A stretch of 64,000 nucleotides of DNA, taken from contig JAVTVY010033779.1 in assembly GCA_036873755.1 (NCBI GenBank), forward strand, positions 1 to 64,000. Direction: 5' to 3'. Numbering within the stretch: position 1 is the first letter of the stretch; every line of letters starts with the position of its first letter. The notes under the pieces are model-generated. The model saw only the letters and a list, made by a program, of their open reading frames with translations, was not told the origin of the DNA and did no database searches. Source of the DNA: Hanleya hanleyi. Its lineage: Eukaryota; Mollusca; Polyplacophora; Lepidopleurida; Hanleyidae. The position numbers and the translations under genes were made by a program. Shown piece after piece: positions 57,416 through 64,000 of this stretch.

Positions 57416-60400
57416 TATCTGGTTTTGAAATCGCCATTTCATGATACTGTGACGTATATCCCTCCTGTCTTGGAAATGAATTACATAATGTAAATTTTAA
57501 TAATTACGTCCCACAACCGCTAGTCAGATCAACCCATGATCCAAAGCCAAAAAGGTGCAAATATACTACAGCGGACATTGATCTCCGGGGTAGGACATTC
57601 GTCTCTTGAATAAGATTACGAGAATTTGGAAAACTTTATTTTAGCAGAATGATTTCATTTGAGTTGTATTCAAGGTGAGAAGAGCTACGTAGCAGTATGT
57701 TGGTTGAGTAGGTGGGATAGTGATATATGAAGATTGAGTAACAGAGTATATGTCATGGATGTGAACATCTGCTTCTTTGGCAAATATGGGACAAAACAGA
57801 AAATAACGTTACGGATCATCGGATGGAGCATCACATAAAGTACCAATAAAACTTAGTATTATATATTTACCTTGAGAGTTGCCGGTTGAGAGAACGAAGC
57901 TCCATTCTCATCCTGCACAACATCATAGCTGAGTAAAAATTAAATGTGTTCACGGAGTATGCTGACCTTTCTTTTGAACATTTTGGAGAGAGACAATGAA
58001 GTTGTGCTTCGGAGTTTAGGGTGTGGAGAATTCCAATTGTTGGCTGTTTGAGGGAAGAATGATGTCTGAAAGGAGGTAAGTCGATATTAGTATAATCTTT
58101 CAAATTTTTCAGATTATATTTCATTCTTATGCTGTCAGATACTCTAAGTGGACATAAACGTTGAAGATATGAAGTTGAGAAGCCATTTAATATCCAAGTA
58201 ATATCTACGTAATGGTACCTGATATATCAGTCACCCCCAATGTGTTGTTTAATCATCATTCATGTTTAAGGCAGGATATCTTAATTGAGAAGAAATATCG
58301 TGCATTGCTCTTGCCATTTTGTCTCAGTGTTTATTAATATCTTAGTTTTTTGTCTTGTTTGAAATTTATCTTTTAAGAAGAACCAAGAAACTTCTGAAAT
58401 TAGATTTCTGAAATCATTTTGTTTTTGAGAAATAATGTTTCCTGTTTAAGATATGAAGTATTGGTGATTATTTCTTAATCGAGTAAAATTGCCTAAATAT
58501 AGCTGATCAAGACAAAAAAGTCGATGCATGACATCCACAGAAATGTAAGTAAAATAACAACAATATGTTTTTCCTGAAGAGGCGTTTCAATTTTTACCGT
58601 GCAGATAAGCATATACACAGGCAAATTGAGTAATTGACTTCGTAAATAATAGGTTATTTCATAAACGAAATATGTGGTTACTGAGGGGTGACGGTGTTGT
58701 GCTGTTCATGTACTGATTGGTGAGGGATTCGAAAACTGAACTCCACAACAAGGAGACATTTTTCCTTACAGTACTGATTGTTAAGTTCCCCACTTATCAG
58801 TCAATAAATAAGTTACTGATTGGTACTCTTTGGTAGAGGTTTACCTGCGTATCGATTTGATTTCAGTCATCTTACCCAAACATTGGAGCAGCAAAATTCC
58901 AACCAATTTGATATAGTTTGAAGTAGATAGGAATATTCTGCAATTTAATATTTTAAAATGTTGAAAACTAGTTTTTCATGAACATGTAAATGTTAAGATG
59001 TTTTACTCCTTGCTTACTTCTCAAAGTGTTGTATATGACACTTAATGGTGCATCTATAGAAAAGTGGTAAGATTTTAGATGTGACGCAGTCTGAAGGTGA
59101 TCTTGAATAGATCGTTTCCCGCGGGACTGGAGAGAGTTAGCGAATTAAATTAGTTGGATCAACCGCAGCTAGCAAATGTAATTCCACCGATTTTTTATGG
59201 TATCTTCGTCCCGCAGTCAGGAAAGTTTTCGATCAGTGTTTACGACGGAAAACTTCACCAGGCCAGTTACTAATTCTTTAGATTTATTTTATTCAAAAAC
59301 TGTCAGTTCCGCTAAGTCACTGCGTTAGTGAGCAGTTACACTCGGTTATAGAAACTTTTCCGGGGGAGAAACTTAATAGTACTCTACAGAAATATGTTAG
59401 AACCGCTATGTACTGAAGATTGTTGAGGATGATAGTTATAATCTGTTCAGTCTTGCTTGGTTAGCGAATGGAGATCAAAACTGGATGTAACTGTGGGTGT
59501 AAACTAGTAGTTGTCTGTGTATATTTAAGATAATAACGTGTTATGATGAAGGATATCAGCGGATGCCGTTGGTATTTAATTGATGAAAATTATCCTGAAT
59601 AAAAATTAGGACAAAGGGTTTTTCGATTCTTTACAGACACGGCAAAGCTAGGCAAACTTGCCTGACCTCAACCTACATAAAAATGCGTTCGTTGTAATCA
59701 GATTGTGTTTCTTGTAAACGTAGACTGACATATGTGAATATCATACTGCTGTTAATACTCAAACTGTTACAAGACGCGGTGACAAAATCACCAGAGGTAA
59801 GAAGCTACATTTTTCTTCACTCGTAGGTAAAATTAGAATGGTTGTAAGGGTGTTATCTACGTATACTAGAAAAAAATCAATTATTTAGCAAATGAACCTC
59901 TGCATCATGCCTCACCTACGAAAATAGCACACGTACATTTGTACAGTCCACACCGCGCAGAGATTTTTTAACACAATCAGAATATGAGCCAATTGCGTGT
60001 TAATACGAAATACATCTCCATAGGTCCACCGAAAGAACATTAACAGCGGAAACTTTATGATTTCATGGTAGTTTATCTCTAGGCCATAGCCTATCTTATC
60101 ACGTTCATGCTGAACCAAGTTGGAAATTCACGTGAGCAGAGGATCGATTGTAATTTTACTGGTCACGAAGTTGTGGGTGAAAGTTTTTCTTCCAAGTTTT
60201 CCAGACATCCGAAGTTTCGGAATTTCTCCTGAAACGTTATTGATTGGCCAGCTGAATTGGTCATCTCCCATTGTGCCGACACTTTTTGGAAGCAAAGCAC
60301 GTCTGATATTTCGTTATATCTTACTATCTGTCTATAAGTCCATGTTTTATGAAGAATAAAATTGATAAAAAGAGCAAGATCAAAAACGACACGATAAATC

Positions 60401-60435
60401 AATGTTTGTGTAACTTCCGATTGTAATATATTACA
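57416..60435. other. 5' flank of the SLC5 gene, no coding gene recognised
   Basis: No coding exon found. A donor-like CCAGAG/GTAAGA at 59797 could end a 5'-untranslated exon of the SLC5 gene downstream. The minus-strand frame at 58124-57867 has no recognised domain. Confidence 0.35.
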
Positions 60436-60455
60436 GAGAACACTGATTCAGAAAG

Positions 60456-60812
60456 ATGGAATCCTTGATAGAGCGAGAACGTGGGGTATTCCACGTGGTT
60501 GACTACGTCATCTTTGGAGTGATAATTGCTCTTTCGTCAGGAATTGGGGTTTACTTCGCTATATCCGGCGGGCGTCAGAGGACAACATCAGAATTTCTGG
60601 TTGGAAACCGCAGAATGAAGATTGTACCAGTAGCACTGTCCCTGTTGGTATCTTATGAATCGTCCATCTTGATGTTGGGGTTTCCGGCGGAAATGTACAG
60701 TTATGGGACTCAGTTTTGGATCTTGCACATTGGCCTTCCCGTATCATTTTTGATTATAACGTTCGTTGTTGTCCCTCTTTTCCACCCCCTACAAGTGACC
60801 ACTGGCTATGAG
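60456..60812 (+). CDS. First coding exon of SLC5 sodium-coupled solute transporter (partial gene)
   Basis: Encodes 119 residues from ATG 60456 to a phase-0 GTAAGT donor at 60813. A possible acceptor TTACAG ends at 60436, so a 5'UTR exon may precede. VDYVIFGVIIALSSGIGVYFAI is the first membrane helix. Then come TTSEFLVGNRRMKIVPVALS (the SLC5 TxEFLLGGRxM signature), SYESSILMLGFPAEMYSYGT (the helix broken near the sodium site, GxPAExYxYG in the family) and a third hydrophobic helix ending at VTTGYE. The pattern is closest to the SLC5A5/6/8/12 branch (iodide, multivitamin and monocarboxylate transporters). The usual SFMS in helix 2 reads SYES here. The remaining exons are not found before 64000. 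The open frame past the donor is intron read-through. Confidence 0.85.
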
Positions 60813-60818
60813 GTAAGT
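60813..60818 (+). promoter_or_regulatory. Splice donor of the SLC5 exon
   Basis: GTAAGT directly after the Glu codon of VTTGYE, a position where family similarity stops. Confidence 0.8.
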
Positions 60819-61974
60819 TTGCGCAATTCGCTCATTGGGAATGCAAGCCTTGCCCGAAGGCTTTTCCTTTGTGCAAATCACTCTGGTTGTTTTTTGTGAC
60901 TTGTTAATATGATGGAAGCGCTTGGCTGGCCTCAGGCCTTATCGACTTGTGTTCTGAATAAGCACTTGCGTTCTATTGCTTTTTCTCTCAATTGGGTCGC
61001 TCAAGTCGGTGCTAGGGGCGGCGAAGGCATGCCATTCAAGATGACCAGATGACCACATGAACACCTACAGTAAAAGCGTGTCTGGGATAAAACTCATCGC
61101 ATGGTCCATTTGGTGTTTTTAGATACGCATGCGAAAGACTGAACTGTGGGGTCATATGACTGGATGTCAGTACATCAGCATCTCTCTCCGCCACCTATAT
61201 GTGCTGCGTGTGATTGCAGGCGGTGACCACTTGCAGGCGATGGATAGCTATCCACTTTATCTCGGTTCAATATTCGTATCTGGATAGCACTCTCAGTTAA
61301 TTAGAACCATTTGTCCATCCCAACAATTTTATTTCAGTTTTGTGTGAAACAGAAACATATTTTAAGCTAAAAATTTGAAGCTTCTCATATTTCAGTCCTT
61401 TGAACCCTGGGAACGAATTACCATATTCAAATTTAAAGTCTTCAACGCCAATGCAAATCGTTTGCAGATCGATGAAAACACACGTAGTAGCCAACTTCGC
61501 TTCGTTTGTGTTTATGAATAGTTGTAACCTTTCTTGCTAAGTCCATTTTTCTTCCCGTAAATAACAAATTTGACGTCAATTGCAGAGCAAACATCGATCA
61601 GCAAACTTAGACTATCTACTTGTATATAATGAAGCACGAACAAATGGCTTCCAATGTAGTGAGATATTTCAGTCCTTGCTAAGCTATACTTTGGAGTGAC
61701 AGTTATTCTATTCCTCATCTTATCCCAAGCCACAACGCAAAAAGTTCAATGCCCCAGAGAGGGCATTATCAAAGGTAAGGGGATTGCATTATTTATTGAT
61801 ATAAAATGAAGCGACATATCTTCCTACAGTTTAAAATTACCGTTTGATTATTAAAGCGGTAATATTGATAAATAATAAGATATTTGGTCGGCAATTGAAA
61901 GGGGTTCAACGATAATTGAAAGCAAAACCGATTATCTGATACGAAAGATGATTAATCGAGATACAATTATCATA
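60819..61974 (+). other. Intron of the SLC5 gene (inferred)
   Basis: No further SLC5 exon recognised. Probably part of a first intron of at least 3.2 kb that reaches the right edge. Confidence 0.5.
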
Positions 61975-62175
61975 TGGGTTAAGAATACTGATCAGCGACA
62001 CGGACTTGAAATTTTTGCAGGAAACCAGGCAAAGTTTATACCATGATTGTCTTTTTGAATTTGGTACTAATACTGTTATCTGGAATATGGGATAGGTCTT
62101 TGGATTATGGATGCGGATATTCTTAATGGACGACAGCTGAGTACTGAATGACGGACCAGACGCTTGTAACTATAT
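61975..62175 (+). repeat. 3' tail of YIDD retroelement within SLC5 intron
   Basis: GGGTTAAGAATACTGATCAGCGACACGG, TGATTGTCTTTTTGAATTTGG, GGTCTTTGGATTATGGATGCGG and ACGGACCAGACGCTTGTAA match the tails at 12430-12700 and 44460-44720. Confidence 0.7.
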
Positions 62176-63784
62176 TACAATAAGTATAATCAGGACCCTG
62201 ATTGCCGTCGTTCTTTGAGTCTACTGGCAAACCTCCAAACAGGGCTATGCCGATCGACTCTGTCTTCAGACACTTACTCAAACTCCAAGCAGGATTAATC
62301 TATCCATGTGTCTGTTCTATTATTATCACTGCTAGATGCCAATTATTCATATAGCCTACAACCAGAAACATTTGTAAAGTTAGATCGCAGTTCGCAGTTT
62401 ATTATTCGAGGGGACCAGTCATTATGTTTTCAGATATGGAGAAAAACATCTGCACATTTGTTATTACGAGTACTCTGAACTCGAATCTCTGCATAGTAAG
62501 AGAGAATCTGGTCCAGTCAGGTATAATGGCCAATTAATGTTCGACGAAAGTCAAGTCCTGATAATAATCTTACACACAGAAACTTCATACGTGGTTTGTG
62601 ACCTACAAATAATTACACCTACTCAAATTCCAATACATTTTGTGTGGCCAAACCAATAACAATTAAAGATGCAAATTTGAAGGTCATGCTTCGAATATTT
62701 GCAAAGTTATCTATGGTCATATTAAAATGCTATTTCCCTTAATATTTGGGCTCTTGAGCAGTCAAAATTTTACAGAAAGATTTCACCCGAAATGACTATT
62801 TAAAATATTCTCTTCTGGGTTTTTCAGCACACACGTGAGGTAGCGACTGTCAACACAATACCGACCCTTTACCTAGTGTAGAGGGGAAATAAAACAACAC
62901 TTTACCACTAATTGTATCATAGCTCCAATTAGAATCTGATGAATGCCCTTTCATACAGTTATTTGACAAATCAGACCATTCTTAATTTGAAATGATTACA
63001 GTTTGTGCATATATTGAATCGCTTGCTACACGAATAGCGGTCTGACATATTTGAATAGCGTTCTACCGGACCAGAAACAATAATATAAACACTTCGAACT
63101 TGTAAATAGGCGCATTGAGAGAGTATATCATGGATTACAAGATGGAGTCTTCAGTTCCTATATTAAACTTTATTAAACAATTTGTTGTTTAAAGTTGTCT
63201 TTCTGATTGAATTATTTCAATCTAGATCCTACTTAATTACTCATAATACTGATGTATATTGGCACCAGCTAAGAGCATGCAAAAACACCCTGTGCAGCCG
63301 AGGAAGAAGGGCATGTCAGTGATGGAGAGGGTATGGCGGAGGTGGGGGGGGGGGAGATTGATGCTCATCCATCAATGGCAGGCCAATTGAGGGTCGCCGT
63401 CGGGCCGATGCAATTGCAATTTCAACACAATGTGCCGACGTTGATCCGTTACTGGTCCAACGTTGGTGTCGCTCTTAAACCGACGTCGGTGCCATCATTG
63501 GTTCGGGTCGCGATTCAAAAAAAACATGCTTCAGTCTGGGAGAGCCAGGTTGAAAAATGTCTTATTTAAGAAATTTGTTCATCCCACCTGCAAGAAAATT
63601 TCCAAAAAGGTGCAGATTTTTGTATCGCTGTCGAAATGGCCCACTACAGCTATTCGTCTGTTCCAGCTAAAACGGGACAGATGACTGTGAACAACCTCAT
63701 CACTCTTATTAACCTATTATTAGCCTAATCTGTATGAAATTCATCGCATATGACTCATCAGTAACCGCATAATTGTATTGTTAC
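62176..63784. other. Remainder of inferred intron
   Basis: 63330-63350 has a G-run. 63390-63520 has CCGACGTTG/CAACGTTGG/CCGACGTCGG motifs in alternating orientation that look like a dispersed palindromic repeat. No exon recognised. Confidence 0.4.
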
Positions 63785-64000
63785 ATTACAAGCGTATAGT
63801 CAGTCATTCATTATTCAGCCGTCATCCATTAAAGAATCCCCGCGTCCATAATCCAAAGACCTATTCCATAAAACAGCATTAGCAACATATTAAAATCATA
63901 GTATACATAAGCATAGGCTAGTTTCCTGCAACATGTACAGTTTTCAATTATGCCGGCAAGACATCATGATGTTGCAAAAATATCAAATCCGTATCTCTGA
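63785..64000 (-). repeat. 3' tail of YIDD retroelement, running off right edge
   Basis: ACAAGCGTATAGTCAGTCATTCATT, CCGCGTCCATAATCCAAAGACC, CATAGTATACATAAGCATAGGC and GCCGGCAAGACATCATGATG match 44470-44700. The coding part, if present, lies outside the window. Confidence 0.75.

Overview
This is eukaryotic, repeat-dominated DNA, most likely from a lophotrochozoan animal and probably a mollusc. Three things point there: spliced exons with GTAAGT donors, an SLC5-type transporter exon, and LINE 3' ends with the '...GCTGAACGCGACRTTAAACC' tail that I associate from memory with molluscs. No bacterial operons, rRNA genes or CRISPR arrays are visible.

1-3175: the end of a compact, intronless, virus-like DNA element that continues off the left edge. 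Three leftward genes (one cut by the window, a 166-aa protein with a repeated PC4-like motif, and a 108-aa tail-anchored protein) lie divergent to a 306-aa C2H2 zinc-finger gene. Each has its own TATA box. Then come a poly(A) signal, a bulged stem-loop, and part of a terminal repeat with an NRF1-like palindrome and four YY1-like sites in a 36-bp minisatellite. 3176-9427 is decayed retroelement DNA: a YIDD-type reverse transcriptase (Penelope-like, by inference) and LINE fragments.

9428-11357: a 1.93-kb foldback element with perfect 28-bp ends and a 6-bp target duplication, inserted into the reverse-transcriptase pseudogene. Its right arm holds one edge of a 9.4-9.9-kb tandem duplication (10780-20152 and 20153-30048). 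Each copy has the reverse-transcriptase fragment, a LINE endonuclease relic, a ~165-bp tandem repeat, a tRNA-derived SINE array with a palindromic turn, and the outer part of the large element's terminal repeat.

29023-36827: a giant inverted repeat. Its loop keeps only the last 27 codons of a second zinc-finger gene plus the same stem-loop as at the left edge. I read it as an internally deleted copy of the 1-3175 element type. The arms carry 19 perfect TGACGTCA sites, nine pairs of which are spaced exactly 12 bp, and four NRF1-like palindromes. The right arm holds a 1.79-kb insertion with 454-bp direct ends.

36828-64000: mostly ordinary intergenic DNA with scattered repeats, a nearly complete but broken reverse-transcriptase copy (44440-46640, minus), a probable spliced coiled-coil gene (52362-54705, minus), and the first coding exon of an SLC5 sodium-coupled transporter (60456-60812, plus), whose remaining exons lie beyond the right edge.
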